Below, piece after piece: positions 23,809-32,495 of a DNA stretch of 64,000 nt; within the stretch, counting starts at the first letter, position 1; each line of letters opens with the position of its first letter. Source of the DNA: CAVYBY01 sp963766935 (GTDB lineage: Bacteria; Actinomycetota; UBA4738; HRBIN12); NCBI GenBank assembly GCA_963766935.1, contig CAVYBY010000007.1, forward strand, positions 1 to 64,000, read 5' to 3'. Both the position numbers and the translations under genes were made by a program. Below the pieces are notes generated by a model. That model searched no databases. It saw only the letters and a list, made by a program, of their open reading frames with translations, and was not told where the DNA came from.

Positions 23809-25908
23809 TCAGACGAGCCGCGCCTCCGCCAGCGCGTCGACGGCGACGGCGCCGCGGGCCCCGACGAGCAGGGGGTTTGCCTCGAGCGAGGTCAGCCGGC
23901 CGCGAAGGTCGTGCGCTGCGCGCGAGATGGCGACCACGGCCGACGCGGCGGCCCTCAAGTCGTGACGTCCGGCATCGAGGCCCGCCGACCCGGCCTGCGA
24001 CTCGACGAGCTCGAGACCCTGCCGCGGCGACATGGGGCAGGCGACGAACACGGCTTCCCCCTGCTCGGCGAGGGCTCCGCCCGCGCGGATCGTCACGCAG
24101 GCGCCGAACCGCTCGTCGACGACCGCGCCGACCAGCACCTCGTGTCCGCTCGCCATCCGCTGGACCAGAACGCGGGGGCGGGCCGCACCGGCCCGCCTTG
24201 CCGCCGCGAGCACCTCGGCCGCCGCAACCTCGACGTCGGTGGGGGTGCCCAGGTGCAAGCGAACGCCGCCCAGCTTGGCTTTGTGCGGCATCTCCGGCGC
24301 CAGCGCCTTGACGGCCACCGGGAAGCCGAGCCGCCTGGATGCCTCGGCGGCGGCGGCCGGCGTCGAGGCGATCGCTTCCTTCGGCCGCCGGACTCCGTAC
24401 AGCTCGAGGAGCTTCGCCGCGCGGATCTCGTCGACGGGTCCGGATTGCCCGGCGATCAGACGCAGCGCCGCCGGCCGGTTCGGATGCGGCCCGACCGCCG
24501 GAACGGCTCGCGCACGCACACCCTGATAGCGCACGAGCGCGGCGATCGCACCGGTGGCCGCGCGATGCCCCTGGAGAAACGGCAACCGCTCGGCTTTCGT
24601 GAACGCCTTGGCGGCGGGGATGTACGCGAGCGGGCTCATGGCCACACTGGCGAATTGCACGCCCGTTTCGCGGCGCAGCCGCCGGACCGCCTCCAACACC
24701 TTGCCGGCCCACGGCTGCTCGCCGGCAAGACGCGGCGGGAAGGCGTCGAAGGCCACGAATCCGATCGCCGGGTCTCTCGCCAGGGCGTCGAGCGCCCCCA
24801 CGAACATCTCCGTCTCGACCGCGGCCTGACCGGTGACATCGAGCGGGTTGTTCTGCGACGCGAAGTGCGGCAGCACGCGCCGGAGCTTTCGCTTGGTCGC
24901 GGCCGAGAACTCGGGAAGCCGCAGCCCCTGAGCGCCTGCCGCCTCCGCGAACAGGGTGCAGGCGCCGCCGGATTGCAGCGCCGCGGCGACGCCGTCGGAG
25001 CGAACGCGCCGCGTGAACGAGAGCAGCAGCGCGGCCTCGAACATCGTGACCGGATCCTCGACGAGCACCACACCGCGGCCGCGGAGCCACGCGTCGCGCA
25101 GCGCGGTGTTCCCCGCCAGCGCGCCGGTGTGGGCGACGATCGAACGAAGGGCGGCCTCGCTCCGGCCCTCGGGCGCGCAGATGAGCACGGGCTTGCCCGC
25201 CGCCCGGAGCGCATCCAGTCCCTCACCGATCCGCCCGACATCGCGCATCGTCTCGACGTAGCTCGTGACGACCTTCGTATGGGGGTCGCTCGCCGCCCAG
25301 ACGAACAGGTCGCCCAGCCCGAGCACGGCCTCGTTGCCGACGCCGAGGATGATCCGCAGACCGACGCCCCGGTCGGACGCCATCTGGTTCATCGTCCAGG
25401 CCACCGTTCCGCTCTGGGAGATCACGCTGATCGAGCCGGCGACCGGCTCGGGCGGCGGCGTCGTCCCGTACGGCGCGACGTGGTCCACGTAGTTGACGAA
25501 GCCCTCGACGTTCGGGCCGAGCACCGGGATGCGGTTGCGGAGCGCCGCCTGCCGCAGCTCCTCCTGGAGCGCGCGCCCCTCGTCGCCGGCCTCGGCGAAC
25601 CCCGAGGACACGACCATGATCCCCCGGACCTTCCGCGCGCCGCAGTCGTCGATCGACCCCGCGACGACGCGGGCCGGCACCACGAACACGACGAGGTCGA
25701 CGCCCGGCGGCAGCTCGCGGATCGAGTGAAGGCACGGGCGGCCCCACACGGTCTCGTACTTCGGGTTGATCGGGTAGAGCTGTCCGGTGAACCCGACGTG
25801 GCGAAGCGACCGCTCGATCTCCGGCGCCCACGAGTCGGGCGACTCCGACGCGCCGACGACCGCGATCGAGCGCGGCGCGAGGAGGGGTTCGAGGTTCCAG
25901 GCCTTCAT
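23809..25908 (-). CDS. NDP-forming acyl-CoA (acetyl-CoA) synthetase
   Basis: This 699-residue protein fuses the alpha- and beta-like parts of ADP-forming acyl-CoA synthetases. It has an N-terminal CoA-binding Rossmann domain (IAVVGASESPDSW), then succinyl-CoA-ligase-like domains with IVAHTGALAG, whose His is the expected phosphohistidine. A C-terminal ATP-grasp subdomain follows (GFPVAVKALAPEMPHKAKLGGV...EANPLLV). It would make acyl-CoA from an acid, CoA and ATP, or run in reverse. The start overlaps the enoyl-CoA hydratase stop (ATGA), so the pair is co-translated and probably acts on one acid. Confidence 0.9.
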   Translation of the reverse strand: MKAWNLEPLLAPRSIAVVGASESPDSWAPEIERSLRHVGFTGQLYPINPKYETVWGRPCLHSIRELPPGVDLVVFVVPARVVAGSIDDCGARKVRGIMVVSSGFAEAGDEGRALQEELRQAALRNRIPVLGPNVEGFVNYVDHVAPYGTTPPPEPVAGSISVISQSGTVAWTMNQMASDRGVGLRIILGVGNEAVLGLGDLFVWAASDPHTKVVTSYVETMRDVGRIGEGLDALRAAGKPVLICAPEGRSEAALRSIVAHTGALAGNTALRDAWLRGRGVVLVEDPVTMFEAALLLSFTRRVRSDGVAAALQSGGACTLFAEAAGAQGLRLPEFSAATKRKLRRVLPHFASQNNPLDVTGQAAVETEMFVGALDALARDPAIGFVAFDAFPPRLAGEQPWAGKVLEAVRRLRRETGVQFASVAMSPLAYIPAAKAFTKAERLPFLQGHRAATGAIAALVRYQGVRARAVPAVGPHPNRPAALRLIAGQSGPVDEIRAAKLLELYGVRRPKEAIASTPAAAAEASRRLGFPVAVKALAPEMPHKAKLGGVRLHLGTPTDVEVAAAEVLAAARRAGAARPRVLVQRMASGHEVLVGAVVDERFGACVTIRAGGALAEQGEAVFVACPMSPRQGLELVESQAGSAGLDAGRHDLRAAASAVVAISRAAHDLRGRLTSLEANPLLVGARGAVAVDALAEARLV

Positions 25909-26738
25909 GCGCGGTCGCCGCGGAACTGCGCGTCCCGCCATGCGATCGCCTCTTTCAGCCCGCGCTCCAGCGTGATGCGGCGGAACTCGTCGCGCGCCGG
26001 GAGGTTCGCCGTCTCGATCATGACGTCGAGCTCGATGTTGGCCTCCATCGCCGCGCGGAAGCCGGCCACGTCCCAGGCCCGGTTGAGCGACCGCTTCATC
26101 GTCTGGATGACGAACGGCTCGTTCTTGGCGATCTCCTCGGCGAGCGCCATGGTCGCCGCATCGAGGTCGTCCCGCGGGACCACCCGGTTGACGAGGCCGA
26201 GCCGCAGCGCCTCGTCGGCGGGAACCCGGTCCTCGCCGGTGAAGATGAGCTCCTTCGCCGAGCGGACCCCGACGACCCACGGTAGGAACATCGAGACCAC
26301 GCCGGAGCCGAAGCGCACGTCCACGTAGCCGAACTTCGCGTCGTCGGCCGCGACCGCCAGGTCGCAGGCGAGCATCAGGTCCGTCCCGCCGGCCAGGCAG
26401 TAGGAATGGACGCTGGCGATCACCGGCTTCGGGTGATCGAGGATCGAGAGCAGCTGCAGGGTGGACGCGCGGAGCCCGGCATGCCACGCGGCCGCATCCA
26501 GCACGCCCTCGCGGGCGTCCTCGTTCAAGTCGTATCCGGCGCAGAACGCCCGGCCCGCACCCCGGAGAATCAGCACGCGGACGCCGTCGTCTCTTGCCGC
26601 GTCGTCGAGCGCCGACCCGAGCTGCCGCATCAGCTCGCTCGAGAGAGCGTTGACCGCGTCGGGCCGGTTGAGCGTGAGCCTGCGGACATACCCGACGTCC
26701 TCGACGAGCACGACCGGATCGCCGGCTGCCTCACTCAC
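25905..26738 (-). CDS. Enoyl-CoA hydratase/isomerase family protein
   Basis: This 277-residue crotonase-fold protein has the oxyanion-hole blocks AFCAGYDLNED and SYCLAGGTDLMLACDL. The usual second active-site segment 'PE.klG' is FGYVDVRFGSG here, so the normal pair of hydratase glutamates is not obvious and another crotonase reaction is possible. GTG 26738 has AAGGGAG upstream. It is the first gene of a pair with the acyl-CoA synthetase, suggesting activation and processing of a small organic acid. Confidence 0.85.
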   Translation of the reverse strand: MSEAAGDPVVLVEDVGYVRRLTLNRPDAVNALSSELMRQLGSALDDAARDDGVRVLILRGAGRAFCAGYDLNEDAREGVLDAAAWHAGLRASTLQLLSILDHPKPVIASVHSYCLAGGTDLMLACDLAVAADDAKFGYVDVRFGSGVVSMFLPWVVGVRSAKELIFTGEDRVPADEALRLGLVNRVVPRDDLDAATMALAEEIAKNEPFVIQTMKRSLNRAWDVAGFRAAMEANIELDVMIETANLPARDEFRRITLERGLKEAIAWRDAQFRGDRA

Positions 26739-26789
26739 GCGCGCTCCCTTCGTTCACGGTGCCCGGAGTGCGGATGCTAGCAACGACCG

Positions 26790-28037
26790 TCACGGCCCGG
26801 ACTCGAGGATCCCCAGCACCTGCCCCGCCGCACGCCGGCCGCTTCGAAGCGCTCCTTCCATCGTGCCGTGGAAGCCGTCGGGGGCCGTGTGCTCGCCGGC
26901 GAACGCGATCCGGCCGGCGGGCTCGCGAAGCCGCTCGGTCCGGCCGATCGAGGCCGCATCCCAGGCCGAGTAGGCACCCAGGGCATGGGGATCCTCGCCC
27001 CAGGACGCCACGAGCGGCGCCCCCTCGAGGATCACCTCGGGAACCAGGCCGGCGAGCGCCCCCAGCCAGGCGGACCCGCCCTCGCCGCCGGGTCGCACCC
27101 GCGCGAGCGCCCGCGGCGAGCCGGCGAACGACGTCAGGCACGAGCGTGGGACGCCGCCTTCGCCCAGCGCCGTCCAGCACCAGAACGGCGCGTCCGAGGA
27201 TTGGACGGCGAGCGGCTCAACCGGTCCGGCGGTCGCCACGACGAGCTTTGCCGCGACCCCCATCGGGAGCTCGCGCAGCGCCTCGTCCTGGGGAGGCGGA
27301 AGCGCCGGCAAGAAGGTGAGGCCGGCCGCGACCGGCGCCGGCACCGCCACCACGGCGGCGTGGGCCCGGGCACGCTCGGACCCTGCGAGGACCTCGACCC
27401 CGGCCGCGTCCCATTCGATCGAGTCCACCCGCACCCCGAGACGAACCACCGGCAGCGCCGCGGCCATCGCAAAGGCGAGTCGGTCGTTCCCGCCCTCGAC
27501 GCGGACCGACGGCCCCGCTCCGCCCTCGCGCAGCATTCCGTCCATGAGCGCCGTCCGAAGCGCGATCTCGTCGATGTCGAACGCGCACGTCCCCTGGAAC
27601 CGTGCCCGGACGGTCGCGCGCGCCGGCGACGGACCCGGTGTCTCGGCAAGGAGCCGGCCGAGGCTCCACCCGTCGACCTCGCCGGGCGGGAGGCGCTCGG
27701 CGAGAGCGCGCGCCGCCCGGATCAACTCGTCCTGCTCGGCGAGGCGGGATCCCGCCGAGCCACGCCCGTCTCGCCGCGCAAAGTCGACGCCCATCGGCAG
27801 GAGGCGGAGCCCAAAGCGCTCGCAGAGCCCCGTGAACAGCCGGGCGTCGTCGAAGATCCACTCGCCGCCCATCTCGGCCACGGCGCCGTTGGCCAGGTGC
27901 GCCGAGCGCACGCGGCCGCCGACCCGATCCCGCGACTCGATCACCTCCACGGCGACCCCGGCGTCCCTCAGGACGAGCGCGGCCGAGAGGCCGGCAAGGC
28001 CGGCGCCAATCACGGTCACGGTGGGAGACGTATTCAT
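26790..28037 (-). CDS. Flavin-dependent amine oxidase family protein
   Basis: This 415-residue protein has an N-terminal FAD motif VIGAGLAGLSAALVLRDAG, then ESRDRVGGRV and EMGGEWIF. The C-terminal GRIAFAGEHTAPDGFHGTMEGALRSGRRAA is diagnostic of monoamine/polyamine oxidase and phytoene-desaturase relatives. It would oxidise an amine to imine or aldehyde. It diverges from the Pot-type transporter, so a polyamine substrate is attractive but unproven. The 124-base gap to potD probably holds both promoters; I could not call the boxes. Confidence 0.87.
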   Translation of the reverse strand: MNTSPTVTVIGAGLAGLSAALVLRDAGVAVEVIESRDRVGGRVRSAHLANGAVAEMGGEWIFDDARLFTGLCERFGLRLLPMGVDFARRDGRGSAGSRLAEQDELIRAARALAERLPPGEVDGWSLGRLLAETPGPSPARATVRARFQGTCAFDIDEIALRTALMDGMLREGGAGPSVRVEGGNDRLAFAMAAALPVVRLGVRVDSIEWDAAGVEVLAGSERARAHAAVVAVPAPVAAGLTFLPALPPPQDEALRELPMGVAAKLVVATAGPVEPLAVQSSDAPFWCWTALGEGGVPRSCLTSFAGSPRALARVRPGGEGGSAWLGALAGLVPEVILEGAPLVASWGEDPHALGAYSAWDAASIGRTERLREPAGRIAFAGEHTAPDGFHGTMEGALRSGRRAAGQVLGILESGP

Positions 28038-28161
28038 GGGCAGAGGACCCTCGCGCCGCCCGCCCTTGCACCGCGCGGGCGACCTATGGTACGCAGCGGT
28101 ATCGGATTGAACGGCCGGTCAAGCGTATGGTGCGTCGATCGGCAGTGAGGAGTTGGTGGAC

Positions 28162-29443
28162 ATGGCAATGGAACGTCAGCGTTCGGGGATGTCACGCCGA
28201 GCCTTCCTCCAGCGTGCGGGCGGTGTCGCCGTATCGCTTCCGAGCATGGCTGCGATCCTTGCCGCCTGCACCAAGCCGGGGACCACGACGGGCGGTCCGT
28301 CCGGAGGACCCAGCGCAAGCGGTCCGGCCGAGCGTCCACTCGCTCGCCCCGACGCCCCCGTGACGCTGCCGCTCACCCGCGAGCCGATCCCGACCGAGAC
28401 GCCCATCGAGAGCGGCGCGACCCTGCAGGTCTACAACTGGGCCGACTACTTCTACAAGAAGGTCCTGCGCAACTTCGAGGCCGAGTTCAACTGCAAGATC
28501 GAGTACACGACGTTCGACAACATGGAGGAGGGCATCCAGAAGATGCTCTCCGGCCAGGTGGAGGCCGACGTCTTCTTCCCGACGGTGGACTACATCAGCC
28601 GCCTCCAGGCCCGCGACCTGATCCAGCCGCTCAACCACGAGTTGATCCCGAACCTGGCCGCGCAACGTCTGGCCGGTCTTCTCGGATCCGGGGCCCTGGT
28701 ACGACCTCGGCGCCCAGTACTCGGTCCCCTACACGATCTACACGACGGGCATCGCGTACCGGCGGGATCGCGTCGACGACGACGTCATCTCGAACGCCGG
28801 CTACGAGTCGTTCTTCGATTCCCAGTTCAAGGACTCGATCAGCTACTACAACTCCTATCGCGACGCGCTGGGCATGATGATGCTCCGCAACGGCGCCGAC
28901 CCCAACTCCGGCGATCCCGCGGACATCGACGCGGCCAAGGAAGCGATCCTTCAGATGATCCACGACGAGGGCGCACGCCTCACGATCAACGGTGCGTACG
29001 ACAAGCTGCCGGGAGGCGTCTTCACGCTGGCGCAGTCTTGGTCGGGCGACATCGTGGGTGGCTCGATCAGCTACCTCGAACCGGGCGTGCCGGCGTCGGT
29101 GCTCGGATACTGGTATCCGCCGGACAAGAAGGGCCTCGTCGGCAACGACACGATCGCGATCCCGACGACCGCCAAGAGCCCGCGGCTGGCCCACGAGTTC
29201 CTGAACTGGCTGCTCGACGAGGAGCAGGGATATCTCAACTTCGTCGACTACAACGGCTACCAGCCGCCGTTCAACTCGATCGTTCCGAGCAAGCTCGTCT
29301 CCGACGGCATCGTCCCGAAGTCGCTGTCAACCGCCGTCGTCGACGAGGAGAACTTCACCACCGGCCTGCAGCAGGGCGAGCTGGATCCCGCCGTGGACAC
29401 GCTGTGGGGCAACGCGTGGAGCGAGATCAAGGCCGGTGGCTAG
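28162..29443 (+). pseudogene. potD: Pot-type ABC transporter substrate-binding lipoprotein, frameshifted
   Basis: ATG 28162 follows AGGAG by nine bases. The product begins with a twin-arginine motif SRRAFLQ (R12, R13) and a lipobox LAAC (C36), so it is a Tat-exported lipoprotein. Periplasmic-binding homology (LQVYNWADYFYKKVL) runs to NHELIPNLA, breaks, and resumes as VWPVFSDPGPWYDL one base out of phase. The shift is +1 near 28661-28666. The rest, including GIAYRRDRVDD and YLNFVDYNGYQPP, is intact to TAG 29443. Restored length would be about 426 residues. It probably binds spermidine, putrescine or a related amine. Confidence 0.85.
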
Positions 29444-30407
29444 CGAGGCCACCGGCATCGCGCCGGGCCAGGATCTTCCCGATCCCGGCTCCGGCTCCGG
29501 CTCCGGCTCGGACAAACGTGAGGGCGCCCAGCTTCCCCGCTGGTACTGGCCGTCGTTCACCGCACCGGGGCTCATCTGGCTGCTCGTCATGTTCGTGCTC
29601 CCCTTCTACGTCGTGGTCTCGGTCGCGTTCGGCACGGTCGATCCGCTGTTCCGGACGCCGCTCCCCGTCTATCAACCGTGGTGGTGGAGCTTCTCCACCT
29701 TCTCCACGACGCTGCAGAAGTTCTATGTGGGCCACCACATCTATCTGGGTCCGTTCGTGCGCACGCTCGAGTACGTGGCGCTGTCCAGCCTGCTCTGCCT
29801 GGTGATCGGGTACTCCGTCGCCTACTACACGGCCAGGTACGCGGGAAAGCGCAAAGGGCTGATCCTGATCCTGCTGGTCTCGCCGTTTTGGATCAGCTAC
29901 CTGATGCGCATCTACGCGTGGCAGGGCCTCCTGCAGCCCGACGGCTACATCAACACCATCTTCCACTGGCTCCACATGTCCCCGGTGGACTGGCTGGCCG
30001 GCAAGCCGGTAACCATGGTCCTCGGCCTCGTGTACGGGTACATCCCGTTCATGATCCTGCCGCTGTTCGGGTCGCTCGACCGGATCAACCAGAGCCTGCT
30101 CGAGGCGGGACGAGACCTGGGCGCGGGTCCGTTCGACACGTTCCGGCGCGTCACCCTCCCGTTGTCCAAGCCCGCGATCCTGTCCGGACTCGTCATCGTC
30201 TCGCTGCCGATGTTCGGCGACTACTACACGAACGACCTGCTGGGCTCGCAGAGCACCTCCATGTTCGGCAACCTCGTCGACGGTGCCATCAACCAGCCGA
30301 ACCAGGGGCCGGAAGCGGGTTCGCTCGTCCTCATCCTGATGGTGCTCGTCCTCCTCCCGATGATCTACTACCTGCGCGCCACCTCACGAGAGACGGCCAG
30401 AACATGA
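29436..30407 (+). CDS. potB: ABC transporter permease, spermidine/putrescine type
   Basis: This 323-residue inner-membrane permease has six to seven helices and the cytoplasmic EAA-type loop EAGRDLGAGPFDTFRRVTLPLSKPAI that contacts the ATPase. The N-terminal 30 residues include a glycine-serine run encoded by four CCGGCT repeats. GTG 29436 overlaps the potD stop by eight bases, and the last bases overlap potC. It belongs to the PotB/YdcU branch of type I importers. Confidence 0.92.
   Translation: MASEATGIAPGQDLPDPGSGSGSGSDKREGAQLPRWYWPSFTAPGLIWLLVMFVLPFYVVVSVAFGTVDPLFRTPLPVYQPWWWSFSTFSTTLQKFYVGHHIYLGPFVRTLEYVALSSLLCLVIGYSVAYYTARYAGKRKGLILILLVSPFWISYLMRIYAWQGLLQPDGYINTIFHWLHMSPVDWLAGKPVTMVLGLVYGYIPFMILPLFGSLDRINQSLLEAGRDLGAGPFDTFRRVTLPLSKPAILSGLVIVSLPMFGDYYTNDLLGSQSTSMFGNLVDGAINQPNQGPEAGSLVLILMVLVLLPMIYYLRATSRETART
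29485..29508 (+). repeat. Four tandem CCGGCT hexamers inside potB
   Basis: Units at 29485, 29491, 29497 and 29503. They encode alternating Gly-Ser in the cytoplasmic N-terminal tail. Unit length is a multiple of three, so copy-number change would alter only linker length. Confidence 0.8.
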
Positions 30408-31315
30408 GCGAGCTCGTCCTTCAGCCCGAGTCCCAGGCCGCGAGTGGATCCGGCATCACGCGGTGGTTGCGCAATCCGTGGCGCAAACCCCGGTTCCTCG
30501 AGGCGACGACGTGGGCCTATCTCCTGTGGTCGACGCTCCCCGTCATCATCGCCATCGTCTTCTCGTTCAACGCCGGCCGGTCGCGCAGCACGTGGCAGGG
30601 CTTCTCGCTGCGCTGGTGGTACAAGGACCCCTTCGACTCGCTCTGGCACGAGCCGTCGCTTCACGCAGCGATGATCCAGACGTTCAAGCTCTCGATCATC
30701 ACCGTGTTCCTGGCCGTCCCGATCGGAACCGCGTTCGCCATCGGGATCGACCGGTGGCGCGGCCGCCCCGCGGCGTCGGCGAACTTCGTCATGTTGCTGT
30801 CGTTCGTCGTGCCCGAGATCATCCTGGGCGTCTCGCTGTTCCTGCTCTTTACCAACCTGGTAAAGGGCATCCTGCCGCTCGGCACGTCGGCCCAGATCCT
30901 CGGGCTCGTGACCTTCCAGCTGTCCTACCCGTTCATCGTGGTCCGGGCGCGATTACTGTCGATCGGGCCGGAGTTCGAAGAGGCCGCGATGGATCTGGGC
31001 GCCAAGCCGAACCAGGCGCTTCGTCGCGTCCTGCTGCCGCTGCTGTGGCCGGCGATCCTCGCAAGCGTGGCGCTTGTGTTCGCCGACACGGTCGACGACT
31101 TCGTGACGGTTCGGTATCTGTCGAGCGTCGCGTCGACGGAGCCGCTGTCGGTGAAGATCTACTCCGCCTCGAAGGCGTCGCCGACGCCGGCCGTGAACGC
31201 CGCCGCGACCGTCATGCTCGTGGCCACGTTGATCGCCGTCGGTCTCGGACTGCTGCTGTTCCGGCGATTCAGCCGTGGACAGGGTGACGACGTGTCCACC
31301 TTCGCCCAGATCTAG
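30404..31315 (+). CDS. potC: ABC transporter permease, spermidine/putrescine type
   Basis: This 303-residue second permease has the EAA loop EEAAMDLGAKPNQALRRVLLPLLWPAI and about six helices. The start ATG 30404 overlaps the potB stop (ATGA). The C-terminal TAG shares a CTAG tetranucleotide with the TAG of the opposite-strand potA, so the two transcripts converge with no gap. Together with potB it would form the transmembrane channel of the importer. Confidence 0.92.
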   Translation: MSELVLQPESQAASGSGITRWLRNPWRKPRFLEATTWAYLLWSTLPVIIAIVFSFNAGRSRSTWQGFSLRWWYKDPFDSLWHEPSLHAAMIQTFKLSIITVFLAVPIGTAFAIGIDRWRGRPAASANFVMLLSFVVPEIILGVSLFLLFTNLVKGILPLGTSAQILGLVTFQLSYPFIVVRARLLSIGPEFEEAAMDLGAKPNQALRRVLLPLLWPAILASVALVFADTVDDFVTVRYLSSVASTEPLSVKIYSASKASPTPAVNAAATVMLVATLIAVGLGLLLFRRFSRGQGDDVSTFAQI

Positions 31316-32433
31316 CCGGGCGCTTCCTCGATCTCCGACGCCAGGAGCACGGGCGTCCCCGCCTCGGGAAGGACCCGCAGCGCCTCGGGCGGGAAGTGGA
31401 CGCTGATGGCTTCGCCGGAGTGGTAGGGAAGCGCGCCCCCTTCGTTCTGGACCCAGGCCTGGATCCGGCTGCCGGGCGCAAGATTGAGGAACACCTGGAG
31501 CACCGAGCCGACGTAGACCACGCGCTCCACCATGCCGGGGATCCGGTTGTCGCCCGAGGACCCCTGCGGCTGGAGCCCGACCCGCTCGGGACGGATCGTG
31601 ATCTTCGCCTCGCCCACCGTGTCCATGTCCCCGACCCCGGCAAGCAGCTCGAACTCGCCGAGCGTCACCCGGCAGCCACCGGTCGTGCGCCCGCCGGCGC
31701 GCGCTTCCATCAGGTTCGACACCCCGAGGAAGTCGGCGACGTAGGCCGTGGCCGGCTCCTCGTAGATCTCCTTGGGCGGCCCCACCTGCTCGACGCGGCC
31801 CTGGGACATCACCGCGATACGGTCGGACATCGTCAGGGCCTCTTCCTGGTCGTGCGTCACGTAGATGAACGTGATGCCGACCTCCTCCTGTAGGGCTTTC
31901 AGCTCGATCTGCAGCCGCTTGCGGAGCTTGGCGTCGAGCGCCCCCAGCGGCTCGTCCAGGAGCAGCACCGAGGGGTTCAGGATCAGAGCACGGGCGAGCG
32001 CCACGCGCTGCTGCTGCCCGCCCGAGAGCTGGTTCGGCCTGCGGTTCTCGAACCCGTTCAGCTGGACCAACTCGAGCGAGCGGCCGACCCGCTCGTTCGC
32101 GTCCTGCTTCGAGACGTCCTGATAGCGAAGCCCGAACCCCACGTTCTCGGCGACCGTCAGATGGGGGAAGAGGGCGTAGCTCTGGAACACCGTGTTGACG
32201 TTTCGCTTGTGGGGCGGCGTCTGGGCCACATCGACGCCGTCGAGCAGGATCTGCCCCTCGCTCGGGCGCTCGAAGCCGGCGATCATCCGCAGCGTCGTGG
32301 TCTTGCCGCAGCCCGAGGGCCCCAGCAGCGAGAAGAACTCGCCCGGGGGCATCTCGAGGTTGATGCCCGCCACCGCCGTGAACTCGCCGAACCGCTTTAC
32401 GAGGTCGACGAGCCGAACCTGCCCTCCAGCCAT
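31312..32433 (-). CDS. potA: ABC transporter ATP-binding protein, spermidine/putrescine type
   Basis: This 373-residue ATPase has Walker A GPSGCGKTT, Q-loop FQSYALFPH, signature LSGGQQQRVALARAL, Walker B VLLLDEPLGALD and switch histidine VTHDQEE. A C-terminal TOBE-type regulatory domain begins near residue 240. It is encoded on the opposite strand to potDBC, downstream of an aldehyde dehydrogenase with 62 bases between. The importer ATPase is thus expressed with the aldehyde dehydrogenase rather than with its permeases. Confidence 0.94.
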   Translation of the reverse strand: MAGGQVRLVDLVKRFGEFTAVAGINLEMPPGEFFSLLGPSGCGKTTTLRMIAGFERPSEGQILLDGVDVAQTPPHKRNVNTVFQSYALFPHLTVAENVGFGLRYQDVSKQDANERVGRSLELVQLNGFENRRPNQLSGGQQQRVALARALILNPSVLLLDEPLGALDAKLRKRLQIELKALQEEVGITFIYVTHDQEEALTMSDRIAVMSQGRVEQVGPPKEIYEEPATAYVADFLGVSNLMEARAGGRTTGGCRVTLGEFELLAGVGDMDTVGEAKITIRPERVGLQPQGSSGDNRIPGMVERVVYVGSVLQVFLNLAPGSRIQAWVQNEGGALPYHSGEAISVHFPPEALRVLPEAGTPVLLASEIEEAPG

Positions 32434-32495
32434 GTTCGCGAAGTCTATCCGCACCCCGCCCGAGCCGGTCAAGGTGCGATCTCGCGGAACGCCCC

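Noticed and set aside
29485..29508. CCGGCT tandem repeat as a phase-variation tract
   Set aside because: Units are six bases, so copy changes cannot shift the frame; it only encodes a Gly-Ser linker in potB.
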